A program made the translations under genes and the position numbers. This document shows, piece after piece, positions 9,661-23,199 of a stretch of DNA of 64,000 bases. This DNA comes from Blastocystis hominis. Taxonomy: Eukaryota; Sar; Bigyra; Opalinata; Blastocystidae. Where the stretch lies: positions 365,939-429,938 of the forward strand of contig NW_013171860.1 of NCBI RefSeq assembly GCF_000151665.1. The letters are read 5' to 3'. The notes beneath the pieces are model-generated. The model was not told the DNA's origin, ran no database searches, and saw only the letters and a program-made list of their open reading frames with translations. Position 1 is the first letter of the stretch, and each line of letters begins with the position of its first letter.

Positions 9661-10732
9661 AGGATAAACTTGTTTCATTTTGGCCACTCGATGAGCATGA
9701 AGTAGTGCGGTTGCAGAGCTCACCCAGATTCCATTGCCGACAGGGAGGCTGGTCTGAAATGACCGTAATTGGCCGAAAAAGGTGGTCAATAATTATCGTG
9801 CATAATATGCCTATTTCTAACTATCTAGAATAATGCGTATTTGTGATTGATTGTATATTTTGGCTTATTAGTATACTCCATGGAATAGAATACTGTGAAA
9901 ATAAGATAGGTAAGTGTGGAATAATCAGAAATGGCCAATATGAATGAAAACAACAACAATACTAGAATGTAATAGAATAGTAGAAAATAACATATGTACG
10001 AAGTAGCAATGGAAATGAAGTCATTTTCACAAATTATGACGAACAATAGCTGAAATGATGATATTTCACAGGGATCTGTTTTAGTACATCCTGAAACGAA
10101 TTACATAAATCATACATAGTTTTGCTTCAAAACAAACAAAATCCAGACAAACACGATTCTGTCATTTCATTGGTTTAACACAATGTTTGATTCTGTTAAA
10201 TCCATTTTCATAAAATAACTAATTCTGAGTAACAGGAACAATACTGTTGATACTTAGTACTGGAATAACCAATCGATGAATGGATGATTGGAGTTTGTAG
10301 TAAATTCCGTTATTGTTAGTTGGAATGCACAATGATTGGTATATAGTGATTGTAATTGAATGATTCCTAGATATTATCACAGATTGTATGCTATATGTGA
10401 ATAGAATAGTACTGGAATGATTTGTGTAATTGGTCACAATCTATTGAACGAATATGAGCTGGATGTACAAAGATTGGATAGCATGGAGATGGTTTGTACC
10501 ATGAATGAATGAAAGAAAGAACAAAAGAAAAGAAGAGAAGAAATAGTATACATTGCTTAAGATCTTAATCCATTCAATGATATGTATTAGTTATTTATTA
10601 TTATTGATGTAATACGTGATTATGATAATGAAGAGTGAATGAGAGAGAATCGAAATGAATGGGAATGTGATTGGTTGTGATATTGGAGTTGGATTCGATA
10701 CGATTTCAGCAATTCAACACTGAAAAGAAAAC

Positions 10733-10770
10733 AAATGAATGAATGAATGAATGAATGAATGAATGAATGA
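10733..10770. repeat. (TGAA)n microsatellite
   Basis: About nine consecutive copies of the four-base unit in the gene-poor stretch. Shorter runs of the same word recur at about 10.94 and 11.16 kb, and its complement ATTC at 11.04 and 11.27 kb. Confidence 0.9.
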
Positions 10771-11317
10771 GTAATCCTACAAACATCGATTTGAATGAGT
10801 CCATACTGTGATTATGTATATTTTGTACCATAAGAATGAATGATGGATTGTTGACAAGGAAATATCGTTAAATCTGTATAAAGTGGACCAATAATGTGAA
10901 TTGCAATGGGATATTTGAATGATTATACGATCAAATCAATGAATGAATGAATGAATGATATCTTATCTAAGAATTGATTGACAATCTCAATATACTACTC
11001 ACAACCAATGATCTGTAAATCAGTAACAAGGATGTCATTCATTCATTCATTCAATCTATTCTATTCTATTCTATATTCATTCATATAATCATATTTGATT
11101 CACTTTGGTTTGGATGGCTGATTGAATGATTGAATCAACCAACAAATCATTGAATTAATGAATGAATAAACGAAAGATTCTCTCTCCGTGGAGTGATTCA
11201 CAAAACAACAAAGACCTTTATCACAACCAATGAACTGTAATTCTGCATCAATAATGTCATCGATTCAATCATTCATTCATTCAATCCTTTGTTCATGCTT
11301 TTAGAACTGTTTAACGC

Positions 11318-11419
<102 letters not shown>

Positions 11420-13033
11420 CGATGCCTATTCTGTATACTCTTTCATAATATGAATCTATCAAACAACAAAGCAAATAACAACAATAATAACGACAATGAA
11501 TTCATTAAAATGGCACAGCAACAATAATAACAGTAATAGAAATCAATGAGAAGAATAATAAGATTTTGTGTTCAAAAGCAATGTCTAAAACAGAAATGAA
11601 ATGAAATGAAATGAAGTAATGAGCAGCAACAACATAATAGGAACGAACAATAACATGAGTAATCATCCAAATGGATGAATTGTTAACTCAATGCAGTGTC
11701 CGATATCGAATCAATACCAAATTGATGTAGAACAAGCAATGTGTATGTGAATAACAAGCAATAATGAGAATAATAACAGTAAAAGGAATGAGAAGAATAA
11801 GAATATCTGAGAACAATCCATAGCTATTGATGATTAATAATAATAATAGTAATCATCATAGAAAGAGATAGTGAAACAATCATATGTGTAGTTTAATAAA
11901 GAAATAAGGAAAAAACCAAATCCATGATAATAGTCATATTATTGGTAATATGAGTATTATTATTATCATGGATTAATCAATCAATCAATCAATAATACTT
12001 ACTGATCGATTCTGGATAATAGATCAATTAGATTGTTATGTGGAATGATCGAAATGAAGAACAAACTCGATATGTGAGAACAAACAAATACCAAGAATGC
12101 ATATCAATTTCAAACAATCCACATAATTGAATGAATCTATGTGAATCGATTCAGATTTAAATATAAATGAAGAGAAGATCATTTGATTGTCGGTTTGCAT
12201 GGAAGGATTGATTGTTGTCACGAAACAACAATCCGATTGATTTGAAATGATTTCGTATTGTAGGTTCTGATTATTGATTAAATCATTTGATAGATAGTTT
12301 GGTCCATTGCTTACTACAACTACACATACTATTGTTGTTGTTGTTGTGGATGTTGCTGTTGCTGCTATTGCTACTTCTCTCTCTCTCCCCTACCATTCAT
12401 TCATTGATTCCAAACCATCAAAATCGATAACAATATTCCTTGTCAACAATAGAAAAAATGAAATCAATGAAAACAAAGAATCAAGTGTTTCCTTTATGAC
12501 AATCAATGATCCATTAATCTATGAATGATTGAATGAATGATTGAGTGATGAAGGAAAACAGAATGAATGAATGAATAAAAAGGAAAAACAATATGTATCA
12601 TATGATATCGGATACTGGAAGGTAGGGGAGAAAGATGGGATGATGATGATTCAACTTCATTGACACTTCGAAGTAACAATGAATTGATTGGTTATGATTT
12701 GCTTTGGATCTTCCAAGTCTAACATCACTAACTTCTGTATAATGGAGTTTCTGTTGTCCTCGTTTTGGTGACATTGGAAAGTGGATCTAAATATTGAATA
12801 GAGATGGTAAATAGATATTCCAAATCTGTTTCAAAATGTCAATCTACTTGTATCATTGGGGTATGTTCAATCGAAATCGATTCGAGTATTGTTGATAAAT
12901 AGAATGGAATTGATTTCATATGATTTTCATAGATTTCAATTCCATTTGGTAAGTTTAAGCTTATCTTATCTTATCTTGTTAGGTGATTTGATTTGATTTG
13001 ATTCATTGTGTTTCATTCGATTCCGCTTGATCA

Positions 13034-13090
13034 TTTGATTTGATTTGATTTGATTTGATTTGATTTGATTTGATTTGATTTGATTTGATT
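13034..13090. repeat. (TTTGA)n microsatellite, about 11 copies
   Basis: A pure run of a five-base unit, preceded at 12.98-13.00 kb by a shorter run of the same unit and at about 12.95-12.98 kb by a CTTAT run. Confidence 0.95.
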
Positions 13091-14983
13091 CGTTTAATAG
13101 GAACACATTTCGATTGATTATGATTGGAACAATTCTATCTGGTTCATTTTACAATGATCTGTGGAATTTGTATTGTTGTTTCAAACTGATGGCACATGAT
13201 TGATTCGATGATTGGTTAAAATGGATATATAATAATAATAATGATGATGATGATGAACAGAAAACAAACAGAAATAAGCAAAACAAAACATGGAACAATC
13301 CAAACAAATAATCACATATTTCCTTATGAGAATTGAATCAATAAGAATCGACACAATCCAATTTGTCTGGTGGATAGTGAATAATAATAAGATGAATGCT
13401 AGAATATTAAAAAAGAAATAAAGAAAAAGAAAATAAAAAAAGAAAAACTAAAAACAAATTAGAATCATATAATACAAAACAAAAGAAAAAAAAGAACAAA
13501 AGAAAAAGGAAGAGGAATAAAATGCACAAATATAAGAAAATAAGAAACAAAGAAAACTAAAGAATAGCAAAACAAACAAGAATAAACTAAAAATCAAAAT
13601 CGAAAATGAAATAATAAATGAATTACAATCAATTCCAAAAATTGAAAAACAAAAACAATATCAACAACAAATGAAAAATGGAATAATCAAAAATAGATAA
13701 TCAACATCAAAACAAAAACAAAACAAAAACAAAAACAAAATGAATCATTGAGTATTATCCAAATGAATACTATCTCAACAAACAAATATGGATTGTGTCG
13801 ATTCCTATTCATTCAATTGGATTAAGTGCAATGAATCTTGTCAAAACGATTCGATTGAAGTCGTTCGATCAAGATTCATTCGAAATATGTGATTTGTGGA
13901 TTCATCGGTGTATAATCACAAACAGCATATTGAATATACAATCAAACAATGGATTCCAAGAAAGGCCATTATCGAAATACTCATATTCAAACCACAACAC
14001 AAATGGTTCTCACAATATGTCTCATTATTGTATTGTGATTATCAAATGCTGATTCCATATTGACTTGTTCGAATGCGATCTAATGATTTGAATGATATCA
14101 ATAATAATAATAATGATAATAATAATGATAATAATGATCAGAAAGAAAGACAGAAAGAAGAGTATTGTTATGCAATACAGTACAATGATAGATTCCAGCT
14201 AATACAATGATCGAACATAACGATTTCATGAATCTCGATCGATTCAATTGCAAAACAACCATTGAGACTACAATGTGTTTGAGTGATTGTTCCATTTGGA
14301 TTCGATCGAATCAATTGTATAATTCTATCAGTCGATTGGATCGCTATCAATGAATCATTCGATCGATTCTATATCATTGATAATCGAACAAATACAAATA
14401 CAAAAACAAATACTACTACTAATAATAATAATGACGAGGATTGATGGTTAAATACTCATCATCAATCTGATTCTGATTCTGATTCTGATTGATCGATCCT
14501 ATCCAATCATTCTATACATGATCAACAATACCAAAGTGATCTAATGGTATTCAATATGCTGAAATAGACCGATGAATAATGTGAATGATCATACAATCAT
14601 AATGATGATAATGATGATGATGAATGGAGATCGAAAACTAACCAAATACACACCATTCATTCATTCAATGGATCAATGGATTCAAGAACCTTTCTATTCT
14701 TATCAGTATTATTGAGTGTGAATGATGAATTGATTCTTTACGATATTCAACATTCATTTGCATTTTGAATCAGCTATCTTTCATCCATTGATTGATTGAT
14801 TGAGTGAGTGAGTGAATGAGTGAGTGGTTTGTGTGATATTGAAGAATACGACATTCCATCCAAATATCGAATTGTGAAACCACGATTGATATTACTACGA
14901 ACTACAACTATCAAGTATCAAACACATCCGATTTGATTCCATTATTATCAAATTGATAAATCCATGTTTTGTGACTCATTGAT

Positions 14984-15016
14984 AAACAAACAAACAAACA
15001 AACAAACAAACAAACA
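14984..15016. repeat. (AAAC)n microsatellite
   Basis: About eight copies of the four-base unit. Its complement resembles the TGTTTGTT polyadenylation element, but no coding end lies next to it, so it is listed only as a simple repeat. Confidence 0.85.
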
Positions 15017-15811
15017 AAGAAATGATAGTTGGATTGATTGAATGGTGAATCCAATATGATTTCCAATGCTATTCAATCGGATTCTATCCTATTCTATTCT
15101 ATTCTAGTTTCATTGCCTTGTTTTATCCATTTCACCTCTATTTGATTCTATTCTATTCTATTCTATGTATACAGTGATCGATTCCTATTCAATAAGTCAA
15201 AATCAATATCCTAATTCAATATCAATCATTCTATTGTATTGTATTGTATTATCTACCGATTTAACAATGGATTCACAAATGTGAATAATCATCCAATATC
15301 AATCGATTCCAACCATTCCATTGTGTCACTATCAAATCCAATCTTATTATTCATGATGATTATGATTATTATGATTATTCGAAGCAAGCAGTTTCCTATC
15401 AATATTGAACAAATCCTAGTTCAAACCTATTCAAACCATCATTTCTATATTATTATTATTATTATTAATAGATTGGATTCATCATTTGTGAATGTTCAAT
15501 ATGTGATCATTGGGTCATTGGTAATAATAATAATAATAATAATAATGATGATCGAAAACAATGATTGATTGATTGATTGATTGAAACAACAATCATAATT
15601 CAGTATCATTGTTAAAATGGTAAAGAAGAATATCATAATAATCAGGTAGGATTGATATTTTGATAATTTATAGAATCATGAATTGTGATCAAGAATCGGT
15701 TTCAAACAAACAAACAAACAATCAATCAATCAATCAATGGAAATGTTCCTAAACAATGACGAATCACTGAACAATTCAAATCAAATCATAATTATAGATT
15801 TAATGCTTGAT

Positions 15812-18800
15812 TTAGTGGACAAGATCAGCGAGAATGGAAGAAACATCTATGAATCAAATCAAATCAATCAAACTATACTCGAAATTGATTTCGATCGAAT
15901 ATGTAGGAATGAAAAAGGTAGCTTGACATTTCGAAGATTTGGAATATCTAAATACTATCAATATTCAATATTCAGAAATACTTGCCAAGGTCACTACACG
16001 AGGATAAATAAAACTATCACATTTAGAAGTTATTGATGTTAGATTTGGAAGATCTACAAAACAAATCATAACCAATCAATTCATTATTACTTCGCATTAT
16101 CAATGAACATGATTCATCATGTTCTCTTCCAGCAAGTGCCCATCTACCGAGTTGAATGGATTGTAATGATGGAAGATCTACATCAATCATTTCATTCGAA
16201 TTCATTCAATACTTTCCATTATTGTTGATAAGGAATCATCGAATGCATTATCACCTAATGTAATGGATTGTAGATTTGGAAGATCTATGCATCATTCAAA
16301 TATTCAATATCATATCAATACCTCGAATCAAAAACGAACTATAATAGAAATTGTATGAACCACTTCCAATTTTCCCAATTTGAATGGATTGTAATTGTGG
16401 AAGATTCTTCAATTCAAATTCGCCAGCAAAATCACTGAAACTATATTCACCAATTTGAATGGATTCCAATGATTCACAATTCAATATGTGGAATGATTTC
16501 GATTCATCATCTCCAATACTATTCTTTTTCTGAGTAAATGAATTCGATCCGATTGATAATGTAGTCAATGATTGGAATCCTTCAATCATAAATGTTGAGA
16601 CTTGATTGAATTTGTTGTTTCCGATATTCAATGATTGTATCGAATTCAAATTGGATAAATGGAATATTGTTGAATTTCCGAATGCTTCATTACCAATTGA
16701 TAGTATTGATAATTTGGGTAAATCTAGAATATTAACAATTTCAATATATCAATATAATACTTTCGATTTCAAATGATGATGATGAATAGAAATTATAGGA
16801 ATTAGTCGAATTTGATCCGATTATCAATGATTGTAATTCGGGTAAACCATTCAATTCAAATTGACCACCATAATCACTGAAACTATATTCTCCGATTTCA
16901 ATTGATTCTAATTTAGCACAATTCAATATGTGGAATGATTTCGATTTATCAATTCCACAATCATTCTTTCTCTGAGTAAATGAATTGCTTCCGATTTTGA
17001 TAGTTTTCAATCGATTCAATCCATCGATTCTGAATGTTTTCACTGATTCAAAACATTCATCGCCGATTACGATGGATTCCACATCAGTAAACCGCGAGAA
17101 ATCAAATATCTGAATATCTCCATTATTACAACTATAACTAGGCATTATTATAGAAGTTATTGATTTATCAAGGAATTCAATATCTTGAGAAAACATCGGT
17201 ACAACATTCAAAAGGACATTGCTAATATCTATGAATCAAATCAAATCAATCAAACTATACTCGAAATTGATTTTGATCGAGCATACAAAAATGAACGAGA
17301 TAGCTCGACATTTTGAAGATTTGGAATATCTAAATACTATCAATATTCAATATTCTGAAGTACTTTTCAAGGTCACTACATGGCAATTATAAAAACTACA
17401 TCCTTCAAAAGTTAGTGATGCCAGATTTGGTAAATTGTTCAATTCAAAGTCGCCTCCAAAATCACTGAAACTATATTCACCAATTTCGATTGATTCCAAT
17501 GATTCACAATTCATTATGTGGAATGATTTCGATTTATCGTCTCCATATCCATTCTTTTTCTGAGTAAATGAATTGCTTCCGATTTTGATCGTTTTCAATA
17601 GATTCAGTCCATCGATTTTGAATGTTTTCACTCTTGAAAAACAATCATTACCGATTTCGATTGATTCCACGTACAATGGTAGCCAAAATATTCGAGTCAA
17701 TTGACAGCACTCGTTTTCGAATTTCATATTTGGCCTTTGCAACACCATTGCCATTTGATAATCGAGTCCACACCGAATTTTGTCAAAATACCATTTCAAA
17801 CATACCAACAATCCTATTAGCAACAACAAACTGAGGGAAATACCTATCCACACCTTGACAAAGAAAGTGACTACAATTACAGCCACAATCACTACAATGC
17901 AGACAATGATTCGCCCCCAGACCATGGCATAATACTCTTTTTTCTTTTTGCCACAAATCCACTCTCCATTATAATCCATTTTTCGATTTTGATAAGACGC
18001 ACCATTTCCATGACGTTTTCCTCTAAACCAATATCCTTTATAGATTACACCAATTCCATTCGCATCGAATTCTTTTCCCTGGCCATTTCGAATAAAAACA
18101 AACTCAGAATTATTGGCATATTCTCCTTCATAGTTCTTGATTCCGTTCACATATTCCGTCATGTAATTCCCATTGAATGTTTTTAGCAGTGTGATTTCTT
18201 TGCCATCTTTCCACTCACTGATTCGACTGATTTTGCCGTTAGAATCGTAGCGATAGCAAATTCCGTAGAATCTTCCATTTTCATCTCTTTTGCATACATT
18301 CACCAAGTGATTTTGTTCATCATATTCCTTTCGATATCCCTTTTTTGTATTATCAATTTCTATCCTCAATTTCTTTCCTTCCTCACAAAACACATTCATT
18401 ACATTATTTGGTGAGCTACTGTATTCTTTGCCTTCTCCATGACGAATACCGTTCTTTATAAATCCTTCAAACCACACTTTATGAGGCTCGTCATATAGTT
18501 TACAATAACCGTTGTATTCATTCTCTATACCTTTCTTGACTTCGACAATATGACTTATTTGACCATTTTCGTCATAATAATAACAAATTCCTTCTTTGTC
18601 ACCACTTTCTTCATTTCTTTTGCTTATATTCAACAATTTGCCCTTTTCGTCATATTCTTTCCAATATCCACTCATTTCATTCGATCGAATCAAATTCATT
18701 ATTCTTTTACCGTTCTTCACAAATCCTTCAAACCATACTTTATGTGGCTCGTCATATAGTTTACAATAACCGTTGTATTCATTCTCTATACCTTTCTTAA

Positions 18801-19917
18801 CTTCGACAATATGACTTATTTGACCATTTTCGTCATAATAATAACAAATTCCTTCTTTGTCACCACTTTCTTCATTTCTTTTGCTTATATTCAACAATTT
18901 GCCCTTTTCGTCATATTCTTTCCAATATCCACTCATTTCATTCGATCGAATCAAATTTAGTTTTCTTCCGTTCTTTATAAATCCTTCAAACCACACTTTA
19001 TGAGGCTCGTCATATAGTTTACAATAACCGCTGTATTCATTCTCTATACCTTTCTTGACTTCGACAATATGACTTATTTGACCATTTTCGTCATAATAAT
19101 AACAAATTCCTTCTTTGTCACCACTTTCTTCATTTCTTTTGCTTATATTCAACAATTTGCCCTTTTCGTCATATTCTTTCCAATATCCAGACATTTCATT
19201 CGATCGAATCAAATTTAGTTTTCTTCCGTTCTTCACAAATCCTTCAAACCACACTTTATGAGGTTCGTCATATAGTTTGCAGTAACCGTTATATTCATTC
19301 TCTATACCTTTCTTGACTTCGACAATATGACTTATTTGACCATTTTCGTCATAATAATAACAAATTCCTTCTTTGTCACCACTTTCTTCATTTCTTTTGC
19401 TTATATTCAACAATTTACCCTTTTCGTCATATTCTTTCCAATATCCACTCATTTCATGCAACGGATTAATATATAATCGTTTTCCTAAACCAAAGTACCC
19501 TTCAAAAATCACATTCCCTTTCCTGTCATATTCCTTTCCCTTCCCTGACCGATATCCGTTTTTAAAGAATCCCTCAAAAAATAAATAACTAGAAGTGTCA
19601 TAGAGTGTGCAGGGACCTTCCGCTTCGCCATCTTCGAAATTTAGTTCTGCCACTAATAATTCTTCGTTCGAGTATAGATAGGATTTTCCATGCATTTTAT
19701 TGTCTACTAAATGGGTTTCGATGGAATATCCCTCATGTGGAGAACCAACATGCATTATATACATCCCATTCCTTTCGAACATGGAGACAATAGGAAACTG
19801 ACTTGAAAAGCATTTTTCCCAGCAGCTATTTCCCTCCTTGTCGATTGATGGGTTTATTACGATATTTAACAGTTCCACTTCACCTGGAGTGCATTGCGTG
19901 TTTGGAATGCGTGACAT
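15812..19917 (-). CDS. MORN-repeat, two-pass membrane, LRR protein (LRR gene 1)
   Basis: The first exon (19917 to about 17364) encodes MORN/YwqK-like repeats, including four near-identical 86-residue units, then two adjacent membrane helices near residues 690-745 (with IIVCIVVIVAVIVVTFF), then BspA-type LRRs. About eight more exons follow, joined across 32-37 nt GT-AG introns, each entering at (D/N)-(L/I)-P-x-L or N-V-S. The last exon ends SSILADLVH and a TAA at 15812. Repeats have the form LxSIxIGxxSFxxFxxxFxLxNLPxL. MORN repeats in known proteins bind lipids or membranes, and LRRs bind ligands. A membrane-anchored sensor is an inference. No signal peptide is visible at the chosen start, so an upstream exon may exist. 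Confidence 0.7.
18440..19455 (-). repeat. Four tandem near-identical 258-bp units encoding MORN-like modules
   Basis: Each unit is 86 codons, beginning MSGYWKEYDEKGKLLNISKR and ending with EGF(V/I)KNG and a short linker LIRSNE. Copies differ at only a handful of bases, and one linker carries small changes. The similarity at DNA level implies recent duplication or gene conversion. Confidence 0.9.
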
Positions 19918-20514
19918 TTGCCAACAATTAGGGTAACTAGAATAAATTGAATCTTGCCCGAAATACCCTTGAAAGTATTCATTCTAATCGAACTTCTTCA
20001 ATTTGGGTGTTATTTTCTACCTTGTCTGTTTATTATAATACCGGATAGAGAGGTCATGGAGGACGAGGCCATGTTGTTCATAATACCAAGAATGCTGAAA
20101 CTTATGGTTTTCGTCGTTTTTTGAATTCTACTCAGACTTCCTCCTTGTTACATAATCATCAACTATTTTTGTATTTTCGAAGAATCAACGCAGAATCATT
20201 TTCTATCTCGATTTTCTGGTAATTTCGATAAAACACTCTTTCTTCCCTGATAAATACCCCATTTATATACTATATTTTAAAATAATAATGGAGTTAAGTG
20301 GGGAAAGGTTCCAATATCGACTCTGTTAGTATTTTCTCGTTAAATTCATTTTATATACGCATGCTACAAACAGAATATGATGGAATCTATGCTCATTCCA
20401 CAATTCATCTCATTTCTTTATCCTTTTCAATCCCCATTCTATAATCCACTCTATTCTCACTTTCTGCACCCCGATTCTTCAAACCCTACATACACCTTAC
20501 TAACTTGCATTTCA
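19918..20514. other. Intergenic, no gene seen
   Basis: AT-rich sequence between the start of LRR gene 1 and the 3' end of the next minus-strand gene. No ORF with coding character was found. It presumably holds the promoter of LRR gene 1. Confidence 0.6.
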
Positions 20515-20522
20515 AACAAACA
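20515..20522 (-). promoter_or_regulatory. TGTTTGTT polyadenylation element
   Basis: Exact copy on the minus strand about 42 bases past the TAG of the gene ending at 20564. The same element lies behind many genes in this window. Confidence 0.65.
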
Positions 20523-20563
20523 AACCAATCATTATTATACCTATTTACCCATCATAACACGTT

Positions 20564-21468
20564 CTAGCAATCACGTACATCAAATGTAATAGTACAGAAT
20601 GGCTTCCCATCAAATACTCGTTCAGCATTCTCCTTCACCTCAATATTAAACCCACACTTCGAAAAGAATTCCATTGGTCCTGTGCCCTTTACACCTTCAT
20701 TCTCAATATCCAATCCAAACTTGTGCAACCACTTCGACATTACCCACATGACGTCCACTTCGAGCTCTCTCGATTACCGAATTGAAGATACGAGACCCTA
20801 CAACATAAATAATCTCTCCATCACTCTACCGATTCCTTGACATTGAGAATTCTCTAAAAATACATTGTAGCGGTCCATTCCCAAAGTATTTTTATTCTTT
20901 GAACGCGAAGCACTTCGCGGAGAACTTGAAAGAGCGCATTCACCCATGTTTTCGTCCGACGTCGCTTCGAGAAGCATCAGCACGTGGTGGGGGTTGGATT
21001 ATTATGACGAGGATCGGAAAGGGAAGAACGAGCAGTGTGAACATGTTCTTTTCGGAGAGATACTCTCTGTGCTGGATAAAGGTCATGTGGACGATTCCAT
21101 CGTCCGAGACACTTCGGTTTTTCTGCGTGTCGATCACTGGCTTGAAGTCCTCGTTGATCGAGAAATTGAACTCTTCCAGCTTCTGGTCTTGGCGGATGAA
21201 ACGCAGGCGGATGCGACAACTATCGATCGTGGAATTGCCGTCCAGCATGGCTTCGGCCTCTTCAAAGGCTGCGAAGTCCTGGCTTTCCTAGAGAGGGAGA
21301 ATGGGAGAAAAGAAGGTACGTGTGCGCATGTTGGCTTGTCTAAAACTTTTAAAATGTGAATATATGCTTCATTGGTTGGTTCAAGGGAGAGAACTTTGAG
21401 TGAGTACACAGAATGTGACACTTACCAATTTTACACGTTTTCATGCGGTCTTTGTAGTATTTAAGCAT
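20564..21468 (-). CDS. Unrecognised multi-exon protein
   Basis: The central exon (about 20995-21290) has clear coding character: TIDSCRIRLRFIRQDQKLEE, FNFSINEDFKPVIDTQKNR and DDGIVHMTFIQHREYLSEK. The last exon ends with FSKCGFNIEVKENAERVFDG and KPFCTITFDVRDC, then TAG at 20564. TGTTTGTT on the same strand at 20515-20522 supports the 3' end. A possible first exon opens MLKYYKDRMKTCKIG, across an intron of about 136 nt that is long for this genome, so the 5' part is uncertain. Splicing between the middle and last exons is also unresolved. I recognise no family. Confidence 0.5.
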
Positions 21469-23199
21469 AAAAAAACAGAAATCTTATGGAAGTACTCTTT
21501 TGGCCACGTTAAGCGTAAATTGACCGTTTCCTCAACATTTGCAAAAACCCAAAACAGATCTCCAGCTCCAAGATAAACAGCAGAACGATTTGAATAATAG
21601 CGAGGTACTTTGAGGAATAGTTCAAAAATTTGAATAATAAAGATGAATACAGCAATATTACATAATCATAGAAAAGAATCGCTTTTTCGTACTTCTTATC
21701 CTTGAACGTACAATTTCCTGCTTTGTAATGTTCTTCAACCTCCTATACTTTTGAATCTTCATCCATTCCAATAGAAAGGAAGAAATAGAGAAGAAATCAT
21801 TGCCAAAGGTTGAAGAGGGAATTTGTGTGGGAAAACTATTGGAAAAGAGAGGTTGAGAATCAGAGGAAGTGGGAATGATATTGAATAGGAAAGTGAGAAA
21901 GTCTGGTAGGAAGGAAGAAGGAATGGAAAACGAGATGAAACGGAGAATGTTGATATGCAGGAGTGAGATAGAACTTTCGTATTTTTCGAAAGATATGAAT
22001 TCGTAAGATGTTATTGCTAGTAGGTTTTGAAAGGATGATAATGGAAGAAATTGGGAGATAGGAGCTTGTTAATTAATAAAGAGGTGAGTTTCTTCAAGGA
22101 TAGTTGATTGTGTTATTAGAATAATTGTAACAATGAGCAGGGATTGAGGGATGAAGATAGAGAGGATTTTCTTCACCCTTGGTAGGGGATGATAGGTGTT
22201 TAGGATATTGGCCTGGTTCTTCAGGTAGCGAATGATTACAGGATGCCAATAAGAGATAGGAGGCATTATTAGGTAGTTAGACCAACTTTGAATCGGTTTT
22301 GATCGTTTTGTGATCATTATTTGCTGTAGATCGTAAGAAAAATCAGTGTTTTCGTAATGAAGAGACTGCAATCTACAGGGATATATGAAGGTAGTTATGT
22401 ATGGAGAAGGGTCGTTGTTTATCCATAACTATAGAAATACTTAGATAACAGCATAAGAAAAAAGGTGTAGACTGTCGGTAGTGGAGGTAGAACAAGATAA
22501 GGATGAATACATGCATTTGAAATACAAACAGCAGAGTGTAAACTATCAATAGGAATTGTGATGCATTGATAGTTATACGTATCTTATTCAGAAACACAGA
22601 TAACTGCGAATTATCGTTTTAATAGATGATTCACTAAGTGATTCAGCAATTACGAAGTAAATGAGAAAGAATGAAAAACAACACTTAAAATGTTATATGG
22701 AAAAACAAAACTCGGCAATAAAGGATTTCAGTAAAAATAATATTATTTCTAAAAATAAAGACTTACTCATAATAGGTATAGAATAAAGGAAATGAGTGAA
22801 TATAGAAAACATAGTTGGAATTAAATATGTTCAAAACAATGTATGAAATAAAAAACTTACCCATTGGTAAGTAGTTGTAAGAGATTCGAGATAGTACAAC
22901 GAATGCCACATTTTCAATTACAATAAAGTAAAAATAGGAGTGGGATAGTGCAGGCATCTGGTTGAAAAGAGTTTATATCTATTAAAGCATAATGGTATTC
23001 AAAAGCTCTTTATTGAAACTCTACAATACCCGCTATATTGTGATGACCATATCACAATGCAATCCAATTGTTTTTATACTAATCTGTAATTTATATCACT
23101 CTTACTAAAAATAAAAATCAATTCATCTCGATTCTCAACACTCATCATGGTTTATTCATAACAGAACCATCTTTAAGTAATAACAGCATAGTTTTTCAT
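21469..23199. other. AT-rich region, no convincing gene
   Basis: Only low-complexity ORFs of at most 100 codons were found, for example a hydrophobic one at 22069-22371 (minus), none with similarity or splice-joined continuation. LRR motifs were looked for on the minus strand and not seen. Confidence 0.5.

Noticed and set aside
9660-9800. Terminal repeat of the virus fossil
   Set aside because: No inverted copy of this sequence was found at the left edge, where the element is cut off anyway.
13795-14052. 85-codon ORF in the gene-poor region with faint LRR-like phrasing
   Set aside because: Only weak resemblance, low-complexity surroundings and no splice-joined partner exons.
14984-15016. 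Polyadenylation element on the minus strand (AACAAACA)
   Set aside because: Part of a pure AAAC microsatellite with no coding end nearby.
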